A stretch of 64,000 nucleotides of DNA from Gaeumannomyces sp. JS-464 (taxonomy: Eukaryota; Ascomycota; Sordariomycetes; Magnaporthales; Magnaporthaceae): NCBI GenBank assembly GCA_002197995.1, contig NGZR01000006.1:1178001-1242000 (forward strand). Direction: 5' to 3'. The stretch's first letter is position 1. Each line of letters opens with the position of its first letter. Shown here one piece after another: positions 32,844 through 43,389 of the stretch. Below the pieces are notes generated by a model. The model was not told the origin of the DNA. It was given only the letters and a program-made list of their open reading frames with translations, and did not search any database. The translations under genes were made by a program, and so were the position numbers.

Positions 32844-33058
32844 TTACTGCTTGCCCCTGTTCGCCTTGTGCATGGCCTCCCTCGCCTTCTCGATGTTGGG
32901 GTATGGTCGTACTTGCAGTCCTTGGCGGCGATGTACTTGCACACGATCTGGCGCGCCTCGATGGCGGCGACGGCCGTGCCATCGGCGGCCATGGGCATGG
33001 CAGCCGCTTTGGCGATGAGGAGGGCGCCAACGGCGAAGATGGCGGTGGAGGGCTGCAT
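32844..33058 (-). CDS. Small secreted protein, about 71 residues; one-base frame break
   Basis: ATG at 33058 (MQPSTAIFAVGALLIAKAAA) begins a signal peptide with likely cleavage after an Ala-rich end. The mature part has VCKYIAAKDCKYD, then after one lost C in the ACGACCATACC stretch it resumes as PYPNIEKAREAMHKANRGKQ and TAA 32844-32846. Two cysteines only. Rejoined, the frame uses a sensible length and stop, so the shift is probably a consensus error. The gene lies just downstream (in its own direction) of a CAA-rich leader and of the Gypsy-2 5' LTR. Function unknown; fits the loose class of fungal secreted effector candidates. Confidence 0.55.
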
Positions 33059-33062
33059 CTTG

Positions 33063-33150
33063 GATGTTGTGTTGTGGTTGTTGTGGTTGTTGTGGTTGTT
33101 GTGGTTGTTGTGGTTGTTGTGGTTGTTGTGGTTGTTGTGGTTGTTGCTGT
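33063..33150 (-). repeat. (CAACAACCA)n microsatellite in the 5' leader of the secreted protein gene
   Basis: About ten units of a 9-bp repeat, read CAACAACCA on the minus strand, ending a few bases before the ATG at 33058. CA-rich, G-free leaders are common in highly translated fungal mRNAs, so it is more likely untranslated leader than coding. Confidence 0.8.
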
Positions 33151-33185
33151 TGATGTTGGTGGGTGGGAGATGAGTTTGATGAAGA

Positions 33186-33497
33186 TGTCACACGGAGGCG
33201 CCCAGGGGATCCTGGGGAATAGCCTCATAAGGGCCCCAGAGGCCCAAGCGCCTGCAAAAAATAAGCGCCGAAGCAGTAGAGCCAGATGTTAAAACGGGGC
33301 TACCAATCGGGCCAAAAGCGGGGGCGTAAGTGGACGGGCCCTTAGCACGGGCCACAAAGATCTGGCTATTTAATCCCTGCGTCCTTTATAAATCCCCTTA
33401 GCAGATTTTGGCTTTTTAAGCATCTTTTAATATAAAAGATTATTAGCTTTTATAATAAAGATTAATCCTTTTAAGTTTGCATTGCACCCTTATAACA
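33186..33497 (+). repeat. Gypsy-2 5' LTR
   Basis: 312 bp. The first 180 bases are GC-rich and almost unmutated (GGAGGCGCCCAGGGGATC); the last third is AT-rich and matches the fragment at 1-156. It lies about 130 bp upstream of the ATG of the secreted protein gene on the other strand. Confidence 0.82.
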
Positions 33498-33625
33498 AAT
33501 AATTTTTTATTTTACTTAGGACCGTTTAATAGTACCTACTACCTTTCCTTTTAAACTTTAAAAGGTATTACTTAGTTAAATCCTATCCCATATTATCCCT
33601 TAATCGTTTAAACCGGCAAACCTTT

Positions 33626-33871
33626 ATGGGTCGCACTACTACGGAACACCCTACGAGCCCGCAGCCGGTTAGCATTAGGCCGATTGCGCCCGGCCCCGTT
33701 ATTGCCAGCATCCCCCGGAAACCCGCGCTAATCGCTTTATCCACGGAGTTTAATAACGAATCGTCCGAGGAAAAAAACGAGGAATTCTTTTTGGCGGAAA
33801 AAGGGGATTTTATTGCCCTTTTTTACGAAAGCAGGGTATTTCGGAAATCCTTAACGTCCCGTACTAAATAA
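33626..33871 (+). CDS. Gypsy-2 gag, intact N-terminal piece
   Basis: 81 codons from ATG 33626: MGRTTTEHPTSPQPVSIRPI, a Pro/Ile-rich segment, then acidic SSEEKNEEFFLAEKGDF, ending at TAA in what should be the continuing gag. This is the usual disordered start of Gypsy gag proteins. The following sequence abruptly becomes stop-dense, so the ORF end marks the edge of RIP damage rather than a gene end. Confidence 0.55.
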   Translation: MGRTTTEHPTSPQPVSIRPIAPGPVIASIPRKPALIALSTEFNNESSEEKNEEFFLAEKGDFIALFYESRVFRKSLTSRTK

Positions 33872-36800
33872 TCGGGAACGATATAATTAACCCCGATAGC
33901 AGGATAATCGAACCCCCGGGACTTAACGCCCGGACTTGCGAAATCCGCGGGCTAATAGGACCCATAAGATCGCGAAAACACGCTTATAAGCGACGCTTTA
34001 AAAGGCTTATTCTTTATAAAGCGCTTTTTAGCTTTAAACGCGCGATAATTACGATAGGACCCCTATTATATTAAGGATAAGTTATTACACCCCTAAAGTG
34101 GGCTATCGCGGTTTAAAAAGGCTTTACCGACGCTTATAACGCTATTATCGCTTTAATTAACAACGTTAGCTAAAAACCGCTTTTAAAAAGACGAAAGGAA
34201 ATCGCCGTTTTTAAAAAACCATTATAAAACTATGGCAGTTTAGTATAACGCCTCCATTAGCTTTTTACGGGCGGGGTAAAACCTTTTCGAAAACTAGTAG
34301 GAATAATTCCGCAGCCGAGTCGTTTTCGAAAGCTAAATTTTCGCTTAATAAGTTTGGGCTATGGTTTTCGCTTTTACAAAGGATTAGCAGGTTTGGATAT
34401 AAGCTTTTGCTAAGTTTTAATACGTTACGAAATAATAATAAAAACGCTTAACGGTTTTAAATAACCGGTTTACGACTTTTTAAACTAACGTTAAAACGTA
34501 GGCAGGATAAAAAAAGCTAAATCGCCAACTTATAAACTTTACGCTCGGTAATTAAAAAAGCCGTAGCCGATTTCGCTGCGCTAATTAGGGTAAAATAAAA
34601 CCTTAACGTTCGTTCGGTGGTATTTGAAGTTATACGTTTTAAGTTGGGATAGGTTACCCCCCGATTAAATACTTTTCGTCGAATGCAACCGTACGGGCTT
34701 AAAAAGCCGTGCATAACATTTCGTTATTACCACTTTCGGGAGCCTTATTATAGCTGCCGCCCCGGGTAAAAAATCCTCGTTTAATAACGGAAAATTTGCA
34801 AAAAAGAATAAATCCGCCGCATTATAAACGCAGCCGTTTATTAGTTTAACGTTGTATAAATAGGATTATATTACTTCGGGAGCTTTTCGAGCTAGGTTAG
34901 GAAACCGCTTTAAAACCCGCTAAAGCGACCTTTTACGGTTGCCACTTTAAGCGGAAATCCCGATAATAATAACAGGACGACGGGAAAATCGCCCGTCGAA
35001 ACGCACGTTACGACCGAATTAAAGAACGACTTTTAAAATCCCACGTTAAAAGCTTTTTATTACGGTTTTAAACCAAATGTTATAAACTAGTTGCTATTAA
35101 TATTAACCTAGTTTACTTTAATAAGCTTTCCATTTATAACGAAAAAAATTTATCCAAATTTAAACCCTAATAACTTCGCGTTATATTATATATAAAATTT
35201 ATACTAATAATTTCTTTAAAAACGTAATAAAAATTAATTAAATGGGGTTACTTTTTACGAATAAAGCTTAAATATAGCATTACTAACGGCTAAGTATGGC
35301 GAAGCGATCGAACCTAATTAACTTATGGCAAAGCTACGCTATCGCTTTTTAAAAGCGATTTCGGAACGTTTTAAAGCATTACCGTAACGTTAAAAAAATA
35401 AGGGAATTTAAATATTAAAAAGATATTTCTTAATATATAACAAACCTTTTCGATTTTAATAACGTTATTTAATAGGCTAGGGTTACATTTAAGGAATACA
35501 TTTTACGAATTTTAGTAAAAAAGAAAATCACTTGCATAATTTACTTCCGTAATGGCGAAATTCCAAAAACCGACGAAAATTTTATAACGGTTATTTTAAA
35601 AGCAAGGAAAATTTATAAAACGGTATTTTAAAACCCTAGGTTGTCGTTATTAAAAAGCGAGCCCGTTTTAACATAAAAGCGTTTAAAATTAAGCTGTCGC
35701 CCTGGCGGCAAACGCTTTAAAACGAACCCTTTAAATTAATTTTTAAAGCCTTAAAACGCTGCTAAAAGCGTTAAAAAAGCCAAAAAAATAACATTTGGGC
35801 TAATATTAAGCTCGCCTTAAAAGGTATTAATTTATAAAAAATAAACGTAAAAAAAAGTTAAAATTTCCTGCTAGCGCTACCGTAAAAACCAGCACCACAC
35901 CCTGGCTTATTTTGTTAAATAAAACGTTAAAAAAGAAAACTTTTTTACGGCGTTAACAAAAACGGTTACCACTAGCTAAAAAAGGCCATTAGAAAAAAAA
36001 GAAAACTTTTTTAAAACAATTAAACGTGTTAAAATCGCGGCCGTAACCCGACCACGATAAGCATTTTTTATTATAAACCGATATTTTAAAAAAAAACTCC
36101 TTAAATTAAACTCGGATTGCTAATAATCCCGAATCGTTATAGTTAAAACCGGGGCCGGAATGGAAAAAGAAAACCCATCGTAAATATATATATTTAACCG
36201 AAAAGTTATCCTAAAATCCCTATCCGGGTCCTTTTCGATTTAAAAAGCGATATTGCCGTTATTTTGGACAAAATTACGGTTTTATTATTTAAGCACGTTA
36301 TTAACTAACTTATCCCCCGAGCTATAGGAGCTTTTTATAAAGGCTTAATAAAAGTAAATGGAAAATAACTCCTTTTTAATGTTATATTACGGCATTAAAA
36401 CCACTAAATAATAAAAACCTTTTTAATTAATCCTTTTAATCCCGATTTCGACGTTCTTATGCTTTATAAATGGATTAAAAAACGTAAACCTTTAGGATTT
36501 TTCGAAAAACTAAAATACGTTCTGTTCGAATCGGAAAAATATTAAAAATGCAATTGGTTAAAAGCTTGGAAGCTTAAAACACCGCTGCTTAGGAACATTT
36601 TAACTACCAAACTAGCTATTATCGCTTTTATTAATTAACGTATTATAAAGCCTTAAAACTTTAAACCCTTTATAAAGTATAAAAATAAGTTATAAAACCT
36701 TAAGCTTTTTAATGGATTTAATACTATACCCGAAAAATATAAAAAGTTCCTCCCTATTATATCGGCCAAAGCCGTAATGCGCTTACCCGACTACCAGTTT

Positions 36801-39287
36801 TAGGATTATAAAATTAATTTTAAAAAAGAGTTAAACTTATATAAAGCCCTGTATACTAAATAAACGCTTAGGAATTGGAAGTTTTAAGCTTTAACTTTAA
36901 AAAACCTAAAAGTAGGAAAAATTCGTTAATCCACTTCCACTATTAGCTCGCTCCTATTATTCGCCGAAAAAAAGGATTTTTTAAACGCTTTGCAACCCGT
37001 TATCGATTATAAAAACCTTAATTTTAAAATAATACTAATCCGTTATCCAATCCTTTTAATTACTAAACTTTAAAATAGGTTGCGAAACGCAAAGTAAATA
37101 ACGAAAATCGACTTAAAAATCGGCTTTAACTTAATCCGCATAAAAAAAGGTTACAAATAACTTATAACATTTCGTTGCAAATACGAACTTTTCGAATACA
37201 CCGTTATATTAATAAGCTTTATTAACGCCCCGGCTACCTTTTAAAACCTTATAAAGCATATTTTTTAAATTTAATTAACGCGGGCTTTTTAATATACCTT
37301 AACGATTTTTTAATTTATATAAAAACCGAGGAATAATACGACGAGTTAATCCGAAAAGTCTTATAGCGCTTAACGGTTTATAACCTCGCCGTAACTCTTT
37401 GCAAATGCGTTTAGTTAACCTAAAAAGTTAAGTTTTTAAACATATTATCGGTTTTTAAGGCATTTCCATATTTAACGATAAAATCTAAGCTATTATCGAT
37501 TGGGAAGCCCTAAAAGCGTTAAAAAACTGTTAATCGTTTGTCGGTTTTGCTAACTTTTACAAGCGATTTATTAAAAGCTTTTCGTTTATTATCCAACTTT
37601 TAACTACGGCTAATTCCTTCCCCAAAAGTTAATAAACCTAAATTAAAAATATGCAATAAGCTTTTAAATTGCTTAAAAAGGCATTTACGTCGCCCCGAAT
37701 CTTTCGACATTTTAACTTTAAACTCCCCGTATAAATGAAAGCCGACTTTTCGAATTTTACCCATAACGCAATATTTTCCTAGCGAAACCCCGCTATAAGT
37801 AAGCTTTACCTTATCGCTTTTTATTTCCGCAAAATAACCGCGGTTAAAATTAATTACGAAATTCACGATAAAAAGCTTTTAGCAATCGTTAACAGCTTTA
37901 GCAAATAGCGTTATTACTTTAAAAAAGCCAAACATTTGATAAAAGTTTATACGAACCACCGGAATTTAAAATACTTCCTTACCGCTAAAGTTTTTAACAA
38001 GCGGCAAGCCCGTTAAGCTTAGCAATGAGCTAATTACAACTTTATAATTTATTATAAACCGGGCAAACAAATTAATAAGGCCGATATGCTTTTAAAACTA
38101 CTTTAGCATAGGTTTAAAAAAGTGGGGAGTGAAAATTAGCCAATTACGACAATTTTACAAAAAAAAAACATTTTTTTAAACTTAAAACCGCGGCTTTAAC
38201 GACGGAAACTACGGTATAAAAAGATTAAAAACTTTTATTCGTGCTTTTCGCATCCGCTTAACTTTATAACATTCCCATTATATAGTAAATTGCAAAATTT
38301 ACCGATAAAATCCGTAAAGCTAGCAAAACGAATCCCGAATACTAAAACTATTTAAAAAGGGCGGGAAAAAACGAGAAGGTAAAAAATAGCCTCTTTTACC
38401 GTAAAAATAAGCTATAAGTGCTTACAACTTTGCAAAAAAAGGTTTTTAAGTCCGAATACGATATTAAAATTGCCGGGCATATAGGGATAAATAAAACCCT
38501 CGAACTAATTACTTGCTACTTTTAATAACCTAGTATTAAAAAGGGCGTCCGAAAGTACGTGCGAAATTGGTTAAAATGCTAAAAGAATAAAACTTTAAAA
38601 TATGCACTTTTTAAACCCTTTTAACTTATAAAACTGCATTACTAGCTTTGGAAAACTATAATTATAAATTTTATTACGGATTTCCTTTTAAATAACAATT
38701 ATAACTTAATTTAAATAATGGTAAACCCATTTATTAAAATGGCACATTTTGTACCTTATAAAATAAAAGGTAAAAAAACGGATAACTTTATTCGTATATT
38801 TGCCAAAAAATAGTAGCGATTGCATAGCGTGCTACTAAATATTATCTTAATAAAAATTCCAAATTTACAAACCACTTGTGGAAAGATTTCCTCCGTTTAA
38901 TCGGGGTTAAACCCAAAATAAATACCGCTTTCCACTTTTAAACAAATAAATAAACTGAAAAACTTAATTAAAATTTAAAAGTTTACCTCCGTTTATTCGT
39001 TAATTACGAAATAACCAACTGGGTTAATTTTTTTCCTATAGCAAAATTTGCTTATAATAACATTTCCTTTGCAAATACCACCGTTACCTTTTTTTTTCGC
39101 TAATTACGGTTATTATCCAGCCTTTAATAACCTTTTACATTTTAAACGCATTAAAAACTTAAACAGTAAGCTTTATAACTATTAAATAATTTAAAAAAAG
39201 CTGCTTTAAAAAAGCATAAAAACGGATAAAGCATTAAGCAAATAAAAAGCGAAGCCTTTTACCGGTTTTAACTAAAAACAGCTCGTT
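33872..39287 (+). pseudogene. Gypsy-2 gag-pol core, RIP-ruined
   Basis: Reverse transcriptase traces near 36990-37330: PVIDYKNLNFK, TKIDLKIGFNLIRIKKGYK, FINAPATF, and YLNDFLIYIKTEE (normally YLDDFLIY, first catalytic Asp now Asn). Integrase traces near 38720-38790 (IKMAHFVPYKIKGKKTDNFI, the region normally KMAHFIP). RNase H lies between. Elsewhere stops occur every few codons. Confidence 0.75.
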
Positions 39288-39800
39288 ATGCTTAACGCCC
39301 GCCACGTTAAAACTCGTCGCTTTGCCAAAAAACTAAACTTTAAAATGCTCGGCCCTTTTCGCATTTCGAAGGTGATTTCCCTTTCCGCAATTCGTTTAAC
39401 CTTACTAAAAACCTGGAAAATCCACGACGCTTTCCACGTGTTACTTATAAAGTTTTACCGCGTTAGCATTTAAGCTCGGCCTAACCTTAACCAGGTTTTG
39501 CGGGAAGCTCCCTTAATAAAGGGAAAGTACGCTGTTAAAAAAGTGAAAAATTCCATAGTTAATCCCTAGGGGACGGTATTGTACCGCGTAAAGTGGGAAG
39601 GATACCTTAGGGAACGGGATAAAACATGGGAACCTTGGGAGCATTTCGAGGGCGAAAGAGCTAAGGCCAAAGTTACGGCCTTTTACCAGCGATACCCCGA
39701 TAAGCTTAGGGACGAGCGCGTGCCCCTTATTGCGATAGCTTTAACCAAAAAGACGGCTAACCCGGGACCCCCAGCACGCAAAAAGCCGCGGATAGCCTAA
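39288..39800 (+). pseudogene. Gypsy-2 integrase C-terminus and chromodomain, nearly intact
   Basis: 39288-39473 reads LNARHVKTRRFAKKLNFKML, GPFRISKVIS and SAIRLTLLKTWKIHDAFHV, the SH3-like end of Gypsy integrases. 39579-39800 reads YRVKWEGYLRERDKTWEPWE, HFEGERAKAKVTAFYQRYPD and a basic tail KKPRIA before TAA. This is a complete chromodomain with the aromatic residues Y/W/W. One TAA (39471-39473) and about a 100-bp stop-containing linker separate the pieces. The chromodomain coding sequence shows little RIP. Confidence 0.75.
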
Positions 39801-39846
39801 GGGCCTAAAGTGGTTTCGAAACGAGCCTTTAGGAAAGGAAGGATTG

Positions 39847-40164
39847 TGTTACACGGAGGCGCTTAAAGGACTATTAGGAAAAGCCTTACAGGGGCCTTAA
39901 AAGCCCACTACGCTTGCAGATTATAAACGCCGAACCAGTAAAGCTAACCATTAAAATGGGGCTACCAATCGGGCCAACGGCGATGGCGCAAATGGACGGA
40001 CCTTTAGCACGGGCTATAAGAATTTGTTTATTTAATCCCTGCGTTTTTCATAAAGCCTTTTAGCAAAATTCTGGCTTTTTAAGCATCTTTTAAGGCTATG
40101 AAAGATTATTAGCTTTTATAATAAAAGATTAATACTTTTAAGCTTGCATCGCACCCTTGTGACA
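39847..40164 (+). repeat. Gypsy-2 3' LTR
   Basis: 318 bp, TGTTACACGGAGGCG to CACCCTTGTGACA, evenly RIP-mutated relative to the 5' LTR, with almost all differences C-to-T or G-to-A. Confidence 0.82.
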
Positions 40165-41055
40165 CTTAGCCATTTAAATTCGTGGTGCTTTGAACGAAGC
40201 GTTGCGAATCGTCCATGTTAATTCGTAGTGCTTTGTCGCGAATCACTTCGAATCCCTCTAGCGTTATTTTATTTGTTACGTAACCTGTACCGCCTGGGGG
40301 TGCCGCGCTCGCGTCGCCCTTGTCCAGTTTTAAGCTTCAATCCTTTACCTAGGTCACCTGTTGCGGCTTTGGTTATACCGCGCACGTGGTAAACGCCTTG
40401 CAGGCAAGAACTACAGGATGAGAAAACCTGTGAAAGAAGCTCCAACGGCTGCACGAGTACACTTCAGCCTTTAAGCGAAATAAAAAACCTGTGCTAGGCT
40501 TTAAAGCCTACAAAGGGAAGGTTTACGGCTTGACAGCCGAAGGCCGCCAAGGCAACATATATAAATCTCCCTTTTAAAAGAGCTGGAGGGCAAGCAACCA
40601 TTTATGTTTACCCTACGCCTTTACACTCGTAAATCTACACTGGCAGCTTTACTTTGGTGGCTTTACACTGGCAGATTTACAATCGTAGCTCTGCACTGTT
40701 AAAATAACAAATGTCACATGCTTCTGGTCAGTTACTGGGAGCACGAGCCATACCAGGCTGCCTGTTATGTATATAAGGCCATAACCTCTCCCATGTCTTA
40801 CAGAGACACTTTGCCAGATAAGCAAGCAATGCAAGGAATTTTAAACTATGGTTAACATATTTTAACATGCACTGGTAGCGCTGCAATGGCAGATTTACAC
40901 TCGCCACGCATTTACACTCGCAGCTTTACACTTGCAGGTTTGCCATTCGCAGCCCTGCTATTGTACCTACAAGCGCAGCCCTACAGTTATTGTGCCCCCA
41001 AGCAGCGTAAAACCTCCGGGGAACACTTCCGCGCGTTACTTAAATTAAAAATATA
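40165..41055. other. GC-balanced non-coding stretch with degenerate short repeats
   Basis: 40171-40240 carries a doubled block (TTAAATTCGTGGTGCTTTG and TTAATTCGTAGTGCTTTG). 40619-40700 and 40867-40985 contain many variants of GCAGNTTTACACTCG. No ORF resembles a known family. A TATATAAATC box at about 40557 might be a promoter. Confidence 0.45.
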
Positions 41056-41493
41056 AGGCCTTTGGCGGGCACGCACCCTTTTTGCTCCCACACGCACTTT
41101 GCCCTACCTTTGGCCTGTGCGGCCCCTGTTTACGGCGGTTTTCGGCGCTGACAAAATTTGGGCTTATAATTAAAACTTTATGCCATTGGTCGCCCATTTG
41201 CATTTAAACCAGCCACAAAGGCGCAAAAGCGGCGCACGCAAAAAGGTCACGCAAAAAGGTGCATACAAAAAGGTGCACGCGAAACAAATTCAAAAGCGCA
41301 AAAATGCAAAGGTGCAAAAGTGCAAAAGTGCAAAAGTGCAAAGGTGTTAACTAATTGCGCGTGGTGTTATTTGCACCTTTGCATTGAAGCCCATACCCGT
41401 TGGAGTGGGTGCGCCACAGAAAATTGCATAGCGGCCGATATCGGTGTGGCGGTGCGTGTGGGAGCAAAAAGGGTGCGTGCCCGCGAAAGGCCT
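41056..41493. repeat. Foldback structure with 42-bp inverted repeats
   Basis: Arms 41056-41097 and 41452-41493 are perfect inverted copies except for one G/C position; both contain GCACGCACCCTTTTTGCTCC or its complement. The 354-bp middle holds a short tandem array of GTGCAAAA-type units (41225-41345). GC is high and there is no RIP. It could be a small non-autonomous element or a hairpin-forming regulatory region. Confidence 0.65.
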
Positions 41494-41509
41494 CAAAAAT
41501 ATAGCTAAA

Positions 41510-41635
41510 AGCGGTGAACGAGTTATAAAAAGTAGTGGACGAATCACCAAAAGCGGTAAGTAAATTTATAAAGGCGGTAGGCGAATTTTAACAGGCGATA
41601 AGCAAGTTACGGAGGGCGGTGAGCGAGTTGCTAGC
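41510..41635 (+). repeat. Six 21-bp tandem units encoding coiled-coil heptads
   Basis: Units start at 41510, 41531, 41552, 41573, 41594 and 41615 with consensus RGCGGTRARCRARTTNNNAAA. Read in frame they give KAVNEL, KVVDESP, KAVSKFI, KAVGEF, QAISKLR, RAVSELLA: seven-residue repeats with hydrophobic positions a and d. Two TAA codons replace what are probably CAA codons. Coding continues into the 41668-41838 block. Confidence 0.65.
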
Positions 41636-41667
41636 TGTTAATGCAGTTAAGGGCAGTACAATTGGAG

Positions 41668-41838
41668 GAGCAGAAAGATGATATTCGGAATAAGTTGGAG
41701 GCCGGAAGCCTGGCTTTGTAGAGATTTGGGATATTTTTGTGCGGGATCCACCTTGTGGAGCTTCCTACCTTATCGGGCGATAAGGGTTTCCAGGCCCAAC
41801 TCCTTTATTTGCGATTAAGGCCTTACTGGCCGTAACAG
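41668..41838 (+). repeat. Inverted duplication, left copy
   Basis: Matches the reverse complement of 42955-43125 for about 170 bp (GATGATATTCGGARTAAG, GATTTGG, ATATTTTTRTGCGGGAT, GATAAGGGTTTCCAG, TACTGGCCGT). It translates in the same frame as the heptad repeats: RDDIRNKLEAG, RFGIFLCGIHLVELP, GDKGFQAQLLYLRLRPYWP. Confidence 0.7.
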
Positions 41839-42212
41839 CAGCTAACGAAGCTCCCAACGGGAGGCACGTGACAGGCCTGCGGGTAGCAGACCTGCTTTTA
41901 GTGTTATAGCGCGGCACCACGAGTGGTTGTTAATAAAGTTGATAATTGATTGGCTGGAGCTTAAATAAGGCAAACCTAACAGCATAAAAATACAGCCCTC
42001 GGTAACACTTTTCCTTTTAGCCTTCCTTCTCTTTTTTAGCTTAGTATTCACATACATTCCGCGCGCCAAAGGCTGTAAATGTCACGTTAAAGTTAAATCC
42101 TAAATACTTGTTTTCCAACTTATTGGGAAGTAAATATTTCGACAATGTCCTAAATAACAACGCTTAGCTAATATACAATAATTCTCTGTTAAAAATAAAC
42201 AGTAAAACATAC

Positions 42213-43125
42213 TTAACGCCTTCGAAAAATATCATAATTATGCATTAAAGCAGCGTAGGCTTTAAATGCAATGCGACTTTGCAACTTTTTGCAGCATTTT
42301 GGTTTTGGACAAGGAATTTCACCGCCTGCATTAAATGTCGCTAAGTAAATCTCCACATGGTCCCTCGTTTTATATACAAAAGAAAAGTAACGATAATCGC
42401 CGTTTCGAATGCAAAAACAGCACTATCTTTTAGCACAGCTCCGAGTATTTTGCAAACGCCTAGGGCTTTGCCCTTTATTTTAAACTTTTTAAACAGGCAT
42501 TCGTTTCCGTCGCGGCTCCTTTTTGCGGCAAAGAGAAAGCATAGCGTTTTTAGCGCTAACTCGATGCTCCACTTTAGCAATTTTATTTAACTGCGATAAA
42601 TCTTTGCAGATAATATCGGCGACCTTTTTGCGCTTTTTTAAAACGTGTTCGATTTCGGGCTGTTCCTAATCGACGAAATTAAAGCCTAACTTACATGTGG
42701 CGCTTTAAAGCTGTTTGTTAATATCTAGCGTGTCGATATTGCTGAAAAAGTGTTGCCGCGCATCTCTTTTCGCTGCATTTTTTAACGCATTTTTTGCGGA
42801 ATCGAAAGCTTTTTTCGCTTGTTAATACAGCTGGTATAGCTCCGTATTAGCCGCTTGTGCTTTTGTAATCGTTTTTAAGTTCGATTTAACTTGTTAAAAA
42901 AGAAAGTTTAAAAGCTTTTATCGCTTTTGCATTTTCAAATAAAGTCGCAACTTGGTATCACGGCCAGTAGGGCCTTAATTGTAAATAAAAAAGTTGGGAC
43001 TGGAAACCCTTATCGTTAAATAAAAATGGAAGCTCCACAACGTGAATCCCGCATAAAAATATTCCAAATCTTTGCGGGCCAGGCCTCCGGCCTTTAATCT
43101 TACTCCGAATATCATCTTTTTTGCC
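42213..43125 (-). pseudogene. Decayed gene with C-terminal zinc fingers, resembling DUF3435/FluG-type proteins
   Basis: On the minus strand the 42955-43125 block reads KKDDIRSKIK, QRFGIFLCGIHVVELPFLFN and LRPYWP. It leads into ATLFENAKAIKAFKLSFL, a helical Lys/Ala-rich stretch (EKSFRFR, SAISTR, KKAQKGRR pieces in shifting frames), KWSIELALKTLCFLFAAKRS and ends CCFCIRNGDYRYFSFVYKTR, DHVEIYLATFNAGGEIPCPK, PKCCKKLQS, FKAYAALMHNYDIF before TAA 42213-42215. The C-x2-C ... H and C-P-x-P-x-C ... H-x4-H patterns are like the tail of fungal DUF3435 (FluG-domain) proteins, a family related to tyrosine recombinases. No catalytic core is visible. Remote call. Confidence 0.4.
42955..43125 (-). repeat. Inverted duplication, right copy
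   Basis: Partner of 41668-41838. On its inner side the copies diverge after TACTGGCCGT; on the outer side they diverge after GATGATATTCGG. Differences are mainly transitions. Confidence 0.7.
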
Positions 43126-43315
43126 GCCCAATTTCTTTAACCCCTACCCGCTGTAACAATTGGTAGCAACTTTGGAAAACCTAAGCGACCGGCGCGAACG
43201 TAATCGCGGAAATCAATCACGTCCCCTTTTACCTACTTTTCTCCACCTTCCTCGAATTTACCAATTCTTGGCATTGCGCTGTTAGTGCACACTGCCAAAT
43301 TGCATACAAATCCTT
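43126..43315. other. Flank between the DUF3435-like remnant and the LINE
   Basis: The minus strand stays open for stretches (DFRDYVRAGRLGFPKLLPIV), so the decayed gene may begin here. 43257-43315 holds the block shared in inverted form with 26965-27010. Confidence 0.4.
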
Positions 43316-43389
43316 AACACCCGCCAATTAGCGACCCAACACCAATAACCACGCCCGCCAACGGCGCTGGCGACGGCAACATGCCGTTG

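Larger units (their letters stand above)
33186..40164 (+). mobile_element. Gypsy-2: Ty3/Gypsy LTR retrotransposon with chromodomain
   Basis: Direct LTRs (33186-33497 and 39847-40164) start TGTCACACGG/TGTTACACGG and end TATAACA/TGTGACA. The interior runs gag, reverse transcriptase, RNase H, integrase, chromodomain on the plus strand. The two ends of the interior (33600-33870 and 39290-39800) are nearly free of RIP, while the middle is wrecked. Bases next to the LTRs (GAAGA left, CTTAG right) do not form a target duplication. Confidence 0.85.

Noticed and set aside
32717..33292. Plus-strand ORF with a poly-valine stretch
   Set aside because: Produced by the 9-bp microsatellite on the antisense strand of the secreted protein gene.
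41842..42069. 75-codon minus-strand ORF with a basic start
   Set aside because: No family, sits between the inverted duplicates and codon use resembles the non-coding surroundings.
41641..43315. A complete Starship captain locus
   Set aside because: Only a zinc-finger tail and helical pieces are visible; no tyrosine recombinase catalytic residues, cargo or element boundaries were found.
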